The notes under the pieces are model-generated. The model ran no database searches, was not told the origin of the DNA, and saw only the letters and a program-made list of their open reading frames with translations. From Desulfobacteraceae bacterium UBA5616 (lineage in GTDB: Bacteria; Desulfobacterota; Desulfobacteria; Desulfobacterales; UBA5616), in assembly GCA_002423615.1 (NCBI GenBank), contig DIKO01000049.1, forward strand, positions 58,746 through 122,745: a stretch of 64,000 nt of DNA, read 5' to 3'. Below are positions 25,407 through 33,871 of the stretch, in pieces. The stretch's first letter is position 1, and every line of letters starts with the position of its first letter. A program made the position numbers and the translations under genes.

Positions 25407-27503
25407 ATGGATATCAGAACTTATTGTCCGGATAAACTGGTCACCGCCGAGGAGGCCGTCTCCCATATCAAACGGGGAAGCCGCGTTTTCGTGGGTTCGG
25501 GAGCCGGAGAGCCCACCCATCTGGTGGAAGCCATGGTCCGGAACCCCGATCTTTACGATATCATCATCTACCAGATGCTTTCCTGGTCGCTCGCCGATTA
25601 TGTGAACGATAATGATTTTCTCCGTCGTTTCTCGTTAAAACTCTTTTTTATCAGCAGCAATATGAGGGAGGCGGCTTTTCAGGGAAAAATCGACTACATC
25701 CCCGCCTATATCTCGAAAATACCGACGCTTTTCTCGACCCGGCAGATTGGACTGGACGTCGCCCTGATTCAGGTCAGCGTACCCGATGAATTCGGTTATT
25801 GCAGTCTGGGCATCTCCGTGGATATCACCCGTTCCGGGATGGAAAATGCGGATCTGGTCATCGCCCAGGTCAATCCGCGGATGCCGCGAACTTTCGGGGC
25901 GACATTCGTGCATGTGGACGATATCGATTTCCTGGTCTGGCATGAGAAAAATCTGGTTGAAACCATCCGTACCGTAAGCGAACGGGAGCAGGACGTCACC
26001 GAGAGAATCGGCCGATATGTAGCCCAGCTGGTGGATGACGGCGCCACCCTCCAGATCGGGTTTGGATTTCTTTCCCTCTCCATATTGAAATACCTTGATG
26101 ATAAAAAGGACCTGGGCGTTCATACCCAGATGATCACCGATTCGTTTCTGCCCCTGTTTAAAAAAGGCATCATCAACAACCGGAAAAAGACCCTTCTTCC
26201 GGGTATGGCCGTGGCCTCGCTGTGCATGGGATCCGAGAAAATCTTTAATTACGTGGACAGCAATCCCATGTTTTATTTCCGGTCCTCGGATTTTGTAAAC
26301 GACCCCATCCAGATAGCCCGGAACGACAATATGGTCTCCATTTCCTCGGCCCTCGAGGTGGATTTGACCGGCCAGGTGTGTTCAGACTCCATGGGGTCGC
26401 GTTTTTATTCCGGCATCGGTGACCAGGTTGATTTTTTAAGGGGTTGCTCCATGTCCAGGGGGGGCATTTCCATCATCGCCCTGCCGTCAACCGCTAAAAA
26501 CGGAACGGTGTCACGCATAGTTCCTTTTTTAAGCGAGGGCGCCGGCGTTGCCACCACCCGTGGGGACGTGGATTTCGTGGTAACGGAATACGGCATCGCC
26601 GCTTTGCAGGGGAAGGGAATATATCAGCGGGTCATGGAACTGGCCCAGATCGCACACCCGGACTTCAGGGCGGAGCTTATCGATTCGGCAAAAAACAGGC
26701 GGTATATTTTTCCGGACCAGCTTCCGCCCGCCCAGGAAGACCTCCTGTTCATTGAGGAATATAAAAGCACTTTCCCGATGAAAAACCGTAAAACATTGGA
26801 GGTCCGGCCTTTGCTGCCTTCGGATGAATTCGAGATCCGGAACTTTTTCTATTCCCTCCAGGACCGTACCATTTACATGAGATTTTTTTACGAAATGAAG
26901 CTGTTTTCCCATGAAGTGGTTCAGATGGAGTGGGCCAGCCTGGATTATCGGAAAAATATGTCTCTGATCGGTCTTGTAAAGGTCGGCGGGCATAAGGAGA
27001 TCAAGGCCATAGGCTCCTACGCCAGGGGGCACGGTGAAGACGATGAGGACTGTGCTGAAATCGCCTTTGTGGTGAGTGAAGAATATCAGGGCATGGGCAT
27101 CGCCTCCTGTCTTCTGGACAAGCTGGAGGGAATTGCGCGAAAAAACGGTTATAAGAGGTTCGGCGCCACAGTGATGAGAGAAAACATCTCCATGCTCCGG
27201 GTTTTCCGGAAACGTTACCCCGATGCCCGGGTCTCACCTACCGAGACCGACGAGTACCGTGTGATCATGACGTTTTACGATCATCTGATACCTGAAAACA
27301 CGCTGACCAACGAAATCCGGAATCAGGTCTACAGTCAGTTGAAAGACCGTCTGGGCAAGGAAATGGTCAATCAATTATTAACGGATTTCAAGAAGACCGA
27401 AGCCTTTGATGAACTCGTGGAAAAGGCTTCGCGGGATCAACTGGATTTTGAACAGGCGGTTAAGGACATGGCCGCCGGGTGGCTCGACGGCATTCCCCGG
27501 TAA
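25407..27503 (+). CDS. Acetyl-CoA hydrolase/transferase (4-hydroxybutyrate CoA-transferase-like) fused to GNAT acetyltransferase
   Basis: 698 aa from ATG 25407 (AAAAGGA at 6 bases; an in-frame start at 25362 lies in the previous gene). Residues ~1-440 are a class I CoA transferase with the coenzyme-binding loop LQIGFGFLS (~215) and GIGDQVDFLRG (~337), matching the GxGxQVDF motif. Residues ~465-640 are a GNAT domain with QGMGIASCLLDKLE (~561). The fusion is known in bacteria, but the role of the GNAT part is not settled; it may acetylate the enzyme or a partner. Last gene of the sigma-54 operon; it could activate acids using acetyl-CoA or recover CoA from the pathway. Confidence 0.88.
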   Translation: MDIRTYCPDKLVTAEEAVSHIKRGSRVFVGSGAGEPTHLVEAMVRNPDLYDIIIYQMLSWSLADYVNDNDFLRRFSLKLFFISSNMREAAFQGKIDYIPAYISKIPTLFSTRQIGLDVALIQVSVPDEFGYCSLGISVDITRSGMENADLVIAQVNPRMPRTFGATFVHVDDIDFLVWHEKNLVETIRTVSEREQDVTERIGRYVAQLVDDGATLQIGFGFLSLSILKYLDDKKDLGVHTQMITDSFLPLFKKGIINNRKKTLLPGMAVASLCMGSEKIFNYVDSNPMFYFRSSDFVNDPIQIARNDNMVSISSALEVDLTGQVCSDSMGSRFYSGIGDQVDFLRGCSMSRGGISIIALPSTAKNGTVSRIVPFLSEGAGVATTRGDVDFVVTEYGIAALQGKGIYQRVMELAQIAHPDFRAELIDSAKNRRYIFPDQLPPAQEDLLFIEEYKSTFPMKNRKTLEVRPLLPSDEFEIRNFFYSLQDRTIYMRFFYEMKLFSHEVVQMEWASLDYRKNMSLIGLVKVGGHKEIKAIGSYARGHGEDDEDCAEIAFVVSEEYQGMGIASCLLDKLEGIARKNGYKRFGATVMRENISMLRVFRKRYPDARVSPTETDEYRVIMTFYDHLIPENTLTNEIRNQVYSQLKDRLGKEMVNQLLTDFKKTEAFDELVEKASRDQLDFEQAVKDMAAGWLDGIPR

Positions 27504-27563
27504 ACACCCGGATCACCCTGAGATATCCCCGCGGGTTACGAGGGGGGGGTGAAGATCAGAGAA

Positions 27564-27809
27564 TTATTCCAGGGCGCATAATATACGGGTTTGTTCATCG
27601 ATCCGGCAGGTGTTATAGCGCTCCTGACCGGCTTCATACAAACGGCGTTCTTCGTCGGTGGAAGGAATCAACGGAGGCACCCGGGCCGGTTTCTGGTCTT
27701 TATCTAAGGCCACGAAAATAAAATAGGCGGTGAGTGCCTCCCATTTTTTACTCGTCAGCAGGTGTTCGGAAACGACTTTTACTTGAACTTCGATGATTGT
27801 TTTTAAGCC
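27564..27809 (-). pseudogene. Acyl-CoA thioesterase (YciA-type hotdog) remnant
   Basis: Translation of the minus strand gives IIEVQVKVVSEHLLTSKKW, then TAYFIFVALDKDQKPARVPP and a charged tail ending at TAA (27564-27566). This is the C-terminal half of a YciA/YkhA-type hotdog thioesterase. Upstream the frame stays open but loses similarity, and the start and active-site half are missing, so the gene is truncated. It stands between two sigma-54 operons and should not be active. Confidence 0.65.
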
Positions 27810-27937
27810 GATGCAAACAGGCGTTTCCGGCAGATTGACGGAATCGCATGGAAAAAGTGAATGCGGGATGTCAAGGCCCGGAAAAGCACCTGCCGGATAC
27901 CTGAAATCCTTAAAATATTGTTTCCGGGGAGAACGGG

Positions 27938-27968
27938 AAAAGACGAGGTTGACGTAATATCGTCTTTT
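27938..27968. promoter_or_regulatory. Candidate upstream activator site for the 28064 promoter
   Basis: AAAAGACGA (27938-27946) and TCGTCTTTT (27960-27968) form a perfect 9-bp inverted repeat with a 13-base loop. GACGA/TCGTC half-sites are shared with the dyad before 12510. The centre lies about 110 bases upstream of the -24 element. A terminator for a leftward transcript is an alternative. The rest of 27810-28063 shows no gene. Confidence 0.45.
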
Positions 27969-28063
27969 TGAGGATTTATTTGCGTCTCTCGGTCATTTTA
28001 TCAGTAAACGGCAAAACACGGATTTTCATTTAATTCATTGAAATAGACCTTTTCGGAACCGCA

Positions 28064-28080
28064 TGGCATATCCATTGCAT
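28064..28080 (+). promoter_or_regulatory. Sigma-54 (-24/-12) promoter of the thiolase/acyl-CoA dehydrogenase operon
   Basis: TGGCAT-ATCCA-TTGCAT matches the consensus at all key bases except C to T at the sixth. The predicted start near 28092 gives a leader of about 135 bases to the ATG at 28226. Confidence 0.8.
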
Positions 28081-28225
28081 AGTTATAATTACTCTTTTTT
28101 AATATGCAGGCCCATGCCCGGAAACGCAGCGAAATTTGAAGGCGGTTGATTTTTAAATTGCCGTAATACCGACAGTCTTTTTTGCGGACAGCTCATTTAA
28201 ATTGATAACATGTGAGGAGGTTAGT

Positions 28226-29356
28226 ATGAGTCAAAAAGAATGTGCAATTGTCGGTCTAGGGTATACCCCCCAGGGAAAATGCCCGGACTGGAGCGTAAGA
28301 GAGCTTTTTCTGGAGGCCAGTGTGAATGCCATCAAGGATGCGGGTATGAAGCCCCATGATATCGACGGTATTCTGGTCGAACTCTGCTGGACCGATCCGA
28401 CCACCCAAAACTGGTCTTTACAGATGGACCTGGGAATCCCCGAGCTGAGTCTTTCGGCGGTTTATGATTCCATGGGCGCATCTCCCGGATGCCAGATGCA
28501 GGTTGCCCAATGGGCCATTCAAAACGGGATCTGCAAAAATGTTTTGTGTGCCTTTGTGGAAAAATCCGCAACAGCACCGGCGGTGCCATACCGCATGAGT
28601 GCCGGGCCGGGACTGGCTTACGGACTTCACGGCGCCATGCACGGTATCGCCCTGGCCGCCATGCGTCATAAAATGCTGTACGGGACCACCAGCGAACAGC
28701 TTGGGGAGGTGGCCGTAACATTCCGGAAACACGCCCAGTTGAATCCCAAGGCCCAGATGTACGGCAAACCCATGACCCTTGCGGACCATCAGAATTCCCG
28801 GATCATTGCCGAACCCCTGCATCTTTTCGACTGCTGTCTGGTATCCGATGGTGGACGGGCCGCGGTTATTACATCGGGGGACCGGGCAAAGGATTGTCCT
28901 CAGCCGCCGGTTTATATCATGGGATACGGTCAGGGTCATGTGAAGATGGATCTTATTGAAAGAAACACCCTGGTGGACACCGGAGCCGGAGTCTCCGGGG
29001 CACATGCTTTCAGGACCGCCGGTATCCAGCACAAAGACATCGATGTCCTGGGACTGTACGATGCCACCACCCATAACATCATCACCCAGCTCGAGGAACT
29101 GGGATTCTGCGAAAGGGGTGAAGGCGGGCCCTTTGTCGAAAACGGCCGTTTGTCCATTGATGGTGAATTCCCCACCAATCTTTCAGGTGGCATGCTCTCC
29201 GAAACCTACCTCCAGGGATGGACCGGAATTCCGGAAATCGTCAGCCAGCTTAGAGGCCACTGCGGGGACCGCCAGGTCAAGGATGCCAAAATCGGGCTGG
29301 TCACCAACCAGGGCGGATATATCGCATTTCATTCAACTCTAATTTTGCGGAGGTAA
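28226..29356 (+). CDS. SCP-x/Ltp-type thiolase-like protein (lipid-transfer aldolase family)
   Basis: 376 aa from ATG 28226, with GAGGAGG upstream; an earlier in-frame ATG at 28202 is not supported. It has the thiolase fold (IVGLGYTPQGK at the start, DSMGASPGCQMQVAQWAI ~90-107, and a C-terminal HCGDRQVKDAKIGLVTNQGG). It lacks the usual CxH/GHP signature of degradative thiolases, as in Ltp2-like proteins that act as retro-aldolases together with a DUF35 partner. That partner is encoded next. Expected role: C-C cleavage of a beta-hydroxy-acyl-CoA with a tertiary or branched carbon. Confidence 0.82.
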   Translation: MSQKECAIVGLGYTPQGKCPDWSVRELFLEASVNAIKDAGMKPHDIDGILVELCWTDPTTQNWSLQMDLGIPELSLSAVYDSMGASPGCQMQVAQWAIQNGICKNVLCAFVEKSATAPAVPYRMSAGPGLAYGLHGAMHGIALAAMRHKMLYGTTSEQLGEVAVTFRKHAQLNPKAQMYGKPMTLADHQNSRIIAEPLHLFDCCLVSDGGRAAVITSGDRAKDCPQPPVYIMGYGQGHVKMDLIERNTLVDTGAGVSGAHAFRTAGIQHKDIDVLGLYDATTHNIITQLEELGFCERGEGGPFVENGRLSIDGEFPTNLSGGMLSETYLQGWTGIPEIVSQLRGHCGDRQVKDAKIGLVTNQGGYIAFHSTLILRR

Positions 29357-29362
29357 TCTGAT

Positions 29363-29788
29363 ATGACAACCCAGTTTAAAAAACCATCTCCCGGAATTAC
29401 GCCGGAAACCAAGCCTTTCTGGGATGCTGCTAAAAGAAATGAATTCATGCTGGTCAAATGCGTGGGTTGCGGTTTTTACCGGAACCCGGTTTCCATCACC
29501 GCCAACATCTGCCCGGAATGCGGGTCCAGAAAGCCGGGGGAATGGGTGAAGGCCAGCGGCAAGGGCAGGGTCCACACTTACACGGCGGTTCACCGGACTT
29601 TTGATCCTTCCTTTGAAAAAGAACTTCCCTATATCATCGTCATCGTCGAGCTTGAAGAAGGCCCGCGCTTTCTTTCCAACATGAGAGACGCAAAGCCGGA
29701 AGACATGAAACTGGACATGCCCCTTGAAGTGGTCTTTGAAAAAGTCAGCGACGAGGTGACCGTTCCGTATTTCAAACCCGCAAAATAA
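29363..29788 (+). CDS. DUF35 OB-fold protein with zinc ribbon
   Basis: 141 aa, 6 bases after the thiolase. A rubredoxin-like zinc ribbon (CVGCGFYRNP ... ICPECGSRKPG, ~33-56) is followed by an OB-fold (GKGRVHTYTAVHRTFDP, LPYIIVIVELEEGPRFLS). DUF35 proteins bind acyl-CoA and form complexes with SCP-x thiolases (the ChsH2/Ltp2 type), and the adjacent position fits this. No enzymatic residues of its own are evident. Confidence 0.88.
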   Translation: MTTQFKKPSPGITPETKPFWDAAKRNEFMLVKCVGCGFYRNPVSITANICPECGSRKPGEWVKASGKGRVHTYTAVHRTFDPSFEKELPYIIVIVELEEGPRFLSNMRDAKPEDMKLDMPLEVVFEKVSDEVTVPYFKPAK

Positions 29789-29801
29789 ATGGGAGGTTCC
29801 G

Positions 29802-30590
29802 ATGAATTATGAAGCCATTCTCGTCGAAAAAAAAGGCCATATCACAATAGTGACAATAAACCGGCCCGAAGTGATGAATGCGGTAAGCCCCATCACCGGT
29901 CTGGAGCTTGAAACCGCTTTCAATGAATTCAACGAAGATCCCGAGGCATGGGTCTGTATCGTTACCGGCGCCGGTGACCGGGCTTTCTGCGTGGGAAACG
30001 ATCTGAAGTTTCATGCGGAAAACTTCGCCCGGATGCCGGAGCTCTCGGCCAGATTAAAATACGGATTCGGCGGGATTACCGAAAGATACGACTGCTTTAA
30101 ACCCATGATCGCGGCGGTTAACGGCATGGCCCTGGGCGGTGGTTTCGAGATCGCGCTGGCCTGTGATATCATCATTGCTTCCGAGAAAGCTGTTTTCGGC
30201 CTTCCCGAACCCCGGGTGGGACTCATGGCCCTGGCCGGCGGCGTGCATCGCCTTTCCCGTCAGATTCCCTATCACGTGGCCATGGGCATGATACTGGCAT
30301 CCAGGCGCATTACCGCCCAGGAGGCTCTTAACTACGGGGTCGCCAACGAAGTCGCCGCCCCGGAGAAACTCATGGAAGTCGCCTTGAAATGGGCTGAGGA
30401 AATTCTTCTGAGCGCCCCCCTTTCCGTAAGGGCATCCAAGGAGTCGGTGATCAGGGGCAGCGATTTGCCTCTGGACAAGGCCATTTCCGCCCAATTTCCC
30501 GGTGTGATTAAAATGATGAATTCCCAGGATATGATCGAAGGTCCGACTGCCTTTGCACAGAAACGCAAACCCAACTGGAAGGGAAAATGA
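29802..30590 (+). CDS. Enoyl-CoA hydratase/isomerase family protein
   Basis: 262 aa, ATG 29802 behind GGGAGG. Crotonase fold: FCVGNDLKFHAE and MALGGGFEIALACDIIIAS form the oxyanion hole. FGLPEPRVGLMALAGGVHRL provides the second acidic position (Glu in GLPE). In this operon it would hydrate the double bond made by the acyl-CoA dehydrogenases before the thiolase/DUF35 pair cleaves the chain. It is translationally close to both neighbours (13 and 27 bases). Confidence 0.88.
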   Translation: MNYEAILVEKKGHITIVTINRPEVMNAVSPITGLELETAFNEFNEDPEAWVCIVTGAGDRAFCVGNDLKFHAENFARMPELSARLKYGFGGITERYDCFKPMIAAVNGMALGGGFEIALACDIIIASEKAVFGLPEPRVGLMALAGGVHRLSRQIPYHVAMGMILASRRITAQEALNYGVANEVAAPEKLMEVALKWAEEILLSAPLSVRASKESVIRGSDLPLDKAISAQFPGVIKMMNSQDMIEGPTAFAQKRKPNWKGK

Positions 30591-30617
30591 TCGATAGGAT
30601 TATAAAAGGACTGTGCG

Positions 30618-31427
30618 ATGAAAACCTTATGTGAGGATCTAAGAAACGAACAGCAGGCCCTGGATGATATCATCGCTGAGATTGCAGACGCGGACTGGGA
30701 AAAAGATACCCCTGCCAAGGGATGGGCGATAAGGGATCAAATCGCCCATCTTGCCTTTTTCGATGAAAAAGCCAAAAAGACCATTATCGATCCGGAAGGA
30801 TTTAAAGCCGAGCTTGAAGAAATGATGCGGAACCCACAAAAATTTCTTGATGTTATGAATAAACCGGCAATGTCAAGAACCGTTCCGGAATTAAAAGCCT
30901 GGTGGCGGAAAGAACGATGGGACCTTGTGGAAGCCCTGTTACCGCTGGATCCCAGGGAACGGGTCGCCTGGTATGGCCCCCCCATGAGTGCCAGATCCCA
31001 TGCCACGGCAAGAATGATGGAAACCTGGGCTCATGGGCAGGATGTGGCCGATGCTCTGGGGGTAAAACGCCCGGCCACCGACCGTCTGAAGCATATCGCC
31101 CACCTGGGATATACCACCTTCAAATGGAGCTTCGTCAACCACCGGATGGCGGTTTCGGATGAGCAGGTGAGACTGGAACTGGTGAGCCCCTCCGGAGAGT
31201 TATGGACATGGGGGCCTGATTCCAGTGAAAACCTGATCAAGGGGCCTTGTGAGGATTTTTGTCTTGTGGTGATTCAGAGACGGAACGTGGCTGATACGCG
31301 GCTATCTGTAACAGGGAAAACGGCGGGGAAATGGATGTCCATTGCCCAATGTTTCGCAGGTCCTGGAACCATGGGTCCTGATCCGGGAAAATTTCCCTTG
31401 GGGTCATTCTCTGATGGATCCTGCTGA
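30618..31427 (+). CDS. TIGR03084-type metal-binding protein (maleylpyruvate isomerase-like N-terminal domain)
   Basis: 269 aa. The N-terminal DinB/MDMPI-like four-helix bundle has metal-ligand histidines in RDQIAHLAFFDEKA (~40-53) and MMETWAHGQDVADAL (~134-148), followed by a C-terminal SCP2-like part (VRLELVSPSGELWTWGP). Family members often stand beside acyl-CoA dehydrogenases and thiolases, but the reaction is unknown. Mycothiol is not expected in this group of bacteria, so the maleylpyruvate isomerase name should not be applied. Confidence 0.75.
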   Translation: MKTLCEDLRNEQQALDDIIAEIADADWEKDTPAKGWAIRDQIAHLAFFDEKAKKTIIDPEGFKAELEEMMRNPQKFLDVMNKPAMSRTVPELKAWWRKERWDLVEALLPLDPRERVAWYGPPMSARSHATARMMETWAHGQDVADALGVKRPATDRLKHIAHLGYTTFKWSFVNHRMAVSDEQVRLELVSPSGELWTWGPDSSENLIKGPCEDFCLVVIQRRNVADTRLSVTGKTAGKWMSIAQCFAGPGTMGPDPGKFPLGSFSDGSC

Positions 31428-31489
31428 AATATCATTTTAATTTGTACACTGTAGATGGACGTTTGAATTTTCAGGTTGGAGGGAAGAAC

Positions 31490-32677
31490 ATGAATTTCAG
31501 CTTTACAACGGAACAGGAAGCATTTCGCACGGAAGTCAGGGAATTTATGGAAAAGGAAGTGCCCAGCAGGTGGAGGGAACTGGGTTACGGCATCTGGGAA
31601 GAGGATGACGAATCCTGGGAGCTCACTTCCCAATGGGTTAAAAAGCTGGGGCAGAAAGGCTGGCTTTCCTTGACCTGGCCGAAGGAATTTGGAGGACAGG
31701 AACGATCCCATATTTACCAGTTGATTCTGGATGAGGAAACGGCCAGGGTCGGGACCCCTTCGGGAATTGAGAGCATGATCACCATCGGCTGGGTCTGCCC
31801 GACCATCATGGTGTTCGGAAGCCCCGAACAGAAAGAAACAATCCTCCCGAAGGCCTCCAAAGGGGAACTGATTTTCTGCCTGGGGTACAGCGAACCCGGA
31901 GCCGGCTCCGACCTGGCATCGGTAACGACAACGGCTGTGGAAGAGGGCGATGAATTCATCCTGAACGGACAGAAGGTCTGGACCACCATCGCCCACCGGG
32001 CGGATTACTGCTGGCTGGTGGCGAGAACCGACCTGGATGCGCCCAAGCACAAGGGCCTTTCCATGTTTATCGTGGACATGAAAACCCCCGGAATCAAAAT
32101 CAATCCGCTGACCAATATTCTGGGGTTTCATTCCTTTAACGAAGTGTTTTTCGATAACGTCAGAATCCCCAGGAAAAACCTGGTAGGGCAGAAAAATCTG
32201 GGATGGTATCAACTGGCCATGGCTCTGGACCACGAAAGGTCGGGAGTCGGCTCTCCAGCCGCCATGGACAGGATGCTCCATGAACTGATCCGGTATTGCA
32301 AGACGACCCGAAGGGACGGGAAATTCCTCGCCGATGACCCATCGGTGAGAAAACGGATCGCACGCCTTGCCGTAGAGAAGGATGTTTTAAGAATGATCTG
32401 TTACCGGGTGACTTCCGTTCAGGAAAAAGGCGGGGTCCCCAATTATGAGGCCTCCACCGCCAAGGTTTTTACAACGGAATTGATGGACCGGTTCGCCAAT
32501 ACGGTCCTCGATATACTGGGTCCTTACGGCCAGTTGGATCGAAATTCCAGACTCGCGCCTTTTAACGGGCTGTTCGTCAGGCAATTTCTCCATTCCCCAT
32601 CCAGCGTCGGCGGCGGAACCTCCGAAATTCAAAGAAATATTATCGCCATGAGGGGATTGGGCCTTCCCCGAGGGTAA
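31490..32677 (+). CDS. Acyl-CoA dehydrogenase family protein
   Basis: 395 aa from ATG 31490 behind GGAGGGAAG (an earlier start at 31442 has no site). Standard ACAD fold: FCLGYSEPGAGSDLASVTTT (~140-159) for FAD/substrate binding, KVWTTIAHRADYCWL, and the C-terminal FAD-contact GGGTSEIQRNIIAMRGLG. In most family members the catalytic Glu lies in YEGT at this last motif; here it reads VGGGT, so the base must lie elsewhere or in a partner. The next gene encodes a second ACAD 37 bases downstream, as in the ChsE-type heteromeric enzymes that act on steroid side chains. Confidence 0.88.
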   Translation: MNFSFTTEQEAFRTEVREFMEKEVPSRWRELGYGIWEEDDESWELTSQWVKKLGQKGWLSLTWPKEFGGQERSHIYQLILDEETARVGTPSGIESMITIGWVCPTIMVFGSPEQKETILPKASKGELIFCLGYSEPGAGSDLASVTTTAVEEGDEFILNGQKVWTTIAHRADYCWLVARTDLDAPKHKGLSMFIVDMKTPGIKINPLTNILGFHSFNEVFFDNVRIPRKNLVGQKNLGWYQLAMALDHERSGVGSPAAMDRMLHELIRYCKTTRRDGKFLADDPSVRKRIARLAVEKDVLRMICYRVTSVQEKGGVPNYEASTAKVFTTELMDRFANTVLDILGPYGQLDRNSRLAPFNGLFVRQFLHSPSSVGGGTSEIQRNIIAMRGLGLPRG

Positions 32678-32714
32678 AAAGGACCCTGCCTACTCACGCC
32701 AAAGGAGATGTAAA

Positions 32715-33851
32715 ATGGATCTGGATTTGACCAGGGATCAGAAAATCCTTTTCAATTCGGCAAAAGAATTTTTGAAAAAAGAATGTTCAACTTCCCTGTT
32801 GCGGGAAATGAAGGACGACGCAAACGGTTATCCGCCGAAAATGTGGAAAAAAATGGCGGAACTGGGATGGCCGGGGGTTATGATCCCGGAGGAATTCGGT
32901 GGAATGGCGGGAAATTTCATCGATCTTGTCCTTCTTCTCGAGGCCATGGGGGAGGTCAATTGCCCCGGGCCCTTCTTCTCGACAGTTGTTCTCGGAGCGC
33001 TTCCGGTGATGAACGCCGGAACTCCGGAACAGAAAAAGGAAATACTTCCCAAAATCGCCGATGGCGCCATGATCATGGCCTATGCCATGAATGAGGCCGG
33101 AATTCATTACGACGCTTCATTTGTCGCCATGCCCGCCAAGGCCGATGGGGACGCCTATATTTTAAACGGAACCAAGCTGTTTGTTGAAAACGCCCACATT
33201 GCCGACCTTATCCTTTGCGTTGCCAGAACCGAAGGGGTTCCCGGATCGAAAGACGGGTTGACGCTTTTCATGGTGGATGGGAAAAGCAAGGGCGTCCGCA
33301 CGTCGATGCTGACGACCCTGGCCTTCGACAAGCAATGCGAAGTGGTGTTTGACGATGCCCGGGTTGATAAAGACAGAATCCTCGGCCGGCCGGGAAAGGC
33401 TTTTGAGATAATCGAAACACTAACGGAACAGGCGGCCCTGGCCAAGTGTGCCGAAATGGTGGGGAGCGCCCAGAGAGCCTTTGACCAGACCGTTGCCTAT
33501 GCCAAGGAAAGAAAACAGTTTGACAAACCCATCGGGAGTTTCCAGGCGATCCAGCACCATATGGCCAATATGATCATGGATATGGACGGCGCACGGTTCA
33601 TGACCTATCGGGCCGCATGGGAAATGACCCGGGACCTGCCGTCGGCGTCCATGTCGGCATCCATGGCCAAAGCCTGGACCGGAAACGCCACGCACAAAAT
33701 AGCTCTTTTGGCTCACCAGATTCACGGCGCCATTGCTTTTTGCGAAGAACTGGATCTGCACCTGCATTATCGCAGGACAAAGGCCGGGTCGCTTTCCTTT
33801 GGCGACGAGGATTACCATTTAGAGAAAGTGGCAAGGCATCTGGGGCTTTAA
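32715..33851 (+). CDS. Acyl-CoA dehydrogenase family protein, partner of the preceding one
   Basis: 378 aa, ATG 32715 after AAAGGAG. N-terminal DLTRDQKILFNSAKEFLKKE and GWPGVMIPEEFGG, the middle domain (MAYAMNEAGIHYDAS; KLFVENAHIADLILCVART) and the C-terminal helical part (AYAKERKQFDKPIGSFQAIQ; GAIAFCEELDLHLHYRRTKA) are complete. The C-terminus is of the short FadE28/ChsE type rather than the straight-chain type. It probably forms a mixed tetramer with the previous protein. Last gene of the sigma-54 operon, 20 bases from a convergent gene. Confidence 0.87.
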   Translation: MDLDLTRDQKILFNSAKEFLKKECSTSLLREMKDDANGYPPKMWKKMAELGWPGVMIPEEFGGMAGNFIDLVLLLEAMGEVNCPGPFFSTVVLGALPVMNAGTPEQKKEILPKIADGAMIMAYAMNEAGIHYDASFVAMPAKADGDAYILNGTKLFVENAHIADLILCVARTEGVPGSKDGLTLFMVDGKSKGVRTSMLTTLAFDKQCEVVFDDARVDKDRILGRPGKAFEIIETLTEQAALAKCAEMVGSAQRAFDQTVAYAKERKQFDKPIGSFQAIQHHMANMIMDMDGARFMTYRAAWEMTRDLPSASMSASMAKAWTGNATHKIALLAHQIHGAIAFCEELDLHLHYRRTKAGSLSFGDEDYHLEKVARHLGL

Positions 33852-33871
33852 TTTGTTGAGTCGAATTTTGA

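Noticed and set aside
31274..32281. 335-aa minus-strand frame opposite the acyl-CoA dehydrogenase
   Set aside because: Antisense to a conserved gene and without a domain.
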